Origin: Tannerella sp.
GTDB lineage: Bacteria > Bacteroidota > Bacteroidia > Bacteroidales > Tannerellaceae
Direction of reading: 5' to 3'
Assembly (NCBI GenBank): GCA_031285565.1
Contig: JAITVY010000108.1
Coordinates: 1 to 64,000, forward strand
DNA: 64,000 bases
Position 1 is the first letter of the stretch. Every line of letters starts with the position of its first letter. Position numbers and translations under genes: made by a program. This document shows, in pieces, positions 63,839 to 64,000 of the stretch. The notes beneath the pieces are model-generated. The model did not search any database and was not told where the DNA came from. It saw only the letters and a program-made list of their open reading frames with translations.

Positions 63839-64000
63839 TTACGCTTTCCAGCGTTTCAGCATTGGGAAGAATTGTCTCATTTGTTCACGGGCTTCTTCTT
63901 TGGTAAGCTGCTTTTCTGCATCTTTATTGAATTCATCAATGTAAGCTAAACATTGTTCAATCATTTCATCCATAGAAATATCGGATGTAAAAGACCCGTC
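63839..64000 (-). CDS. Zinc-ribbon-linked protein, C-terminal part (5' end outside window)
   Basis: The minus frame is open to the window edge and ends with TAA at 63839, giving 54 residues. DGSFTSDISMDEMIEQCLAYIDEF parallels the segment right after the zinc ribbon of the neighbouring AraC-type regulator (DGAFTNDVTMEEMIRLCAQYV), so the missing N-terminus is probably a zinc ribbon of the same putative family (zf-ribbon_2 type). It stops at LPMLKRWKA-like FFPMLKRWKA, so it lacks the DNA-binding part. It may be an independent small partner of the regulator. Confidence 0.75.
   Translation of the reverse strand, partial: DGSFTSDISMDEMIEQCLAYIDEFNKDAEKQLTKEEAREQMRQFFPMLKRWKA

Overview
The window looks like chromosomal DNA of a member of the order Bacteroidales, probably Parabacteroides or another Tannerellaceae relative. 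The genus is an inference. The order rests on several signs: an LpxC-FabZ fusion, SusC/SusD pairs controlled by FecR and ECF sigma factors, surface lipoproteins, -7 promoter boxes of the type TAnnTTTG, C-terminal domains resembling Bacteroidetes sorting domains, and a GG-Bacteroidales peptide system. No rRNA, tRNA, CRISPR array, transposase or integrase was seen.

Layout. 0-2 kb: end of an ABC-type ATPase and an AAA/DUF4143 ATPase preceded by a perfect 18-bp inverted repeat. 2-14 kb: a minus-strand surface-protein block. It holds two InlB-repeat proteins (one with four near-identical ~318-bp tandem repeats), a thioredoxin-fold protein with no cysteines, and three tandem lipoproteins with a metzincin fold whose zinc-binding motif is destroyed in the same way in all three. 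Upstream lie a structured candidate leader RNA, a G15 tract and a decayed DUF4143 ATPase. 15-38 kb: conserved housekeeping genes (aldo/keto reductase and SMP-30 pair, pnp, miaA, lpxA-lpxC/fabZ-lpxD, pyrF, prfA, a purM-like gene, two glucosaminidases, cdd, nfeD, an ECF sigma factor behind a sigma-54-like promoter, Nudix, topB, metK behind a SAM-II-like riboswitch, and an Mla-type ABC pair).

38-49 kb: an accessory island. Between a FecR gene, a broken SusC start and a 5'-truncated ECF sigma gene sits a ribosomal peptide cluster of the GG-Bacteroidales type. It encodes a 66-aa precursor with a double-glycine leader and a CCxCxC core, a radical SAM maturase, a second radical-SAM-like protein, a beta-propeller lipoprotein, a very short LanC-like protein, and three glycosyltransferases followed by a fragment of a fourth. 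The island is bracketed by a 62-bp direct repeat that is the 3' end of the sigma gene. This is the most likely place for an undescribed system: a ribosomal peptide that is modified by radical SAM chemistry and possibly glycosylated. No exporter for it lies in the window.

49-64 kb: a likely glycan-use locus on the minus strand (FecR, SusC, SusD, DUF1080 hydrolase, Gfo/Idh/MocA oxidoreductase, bicupin, GH78 rhamnosidase). It is divergent from its ECF sigma gene, whose promoter region is tandemly duplicated. It is followed by an AraC-type regulator with a zinc ribbon and the end of another zinc-ribbon protein. Palindromic intergenic elements of several kinds sit between co-directional genes.
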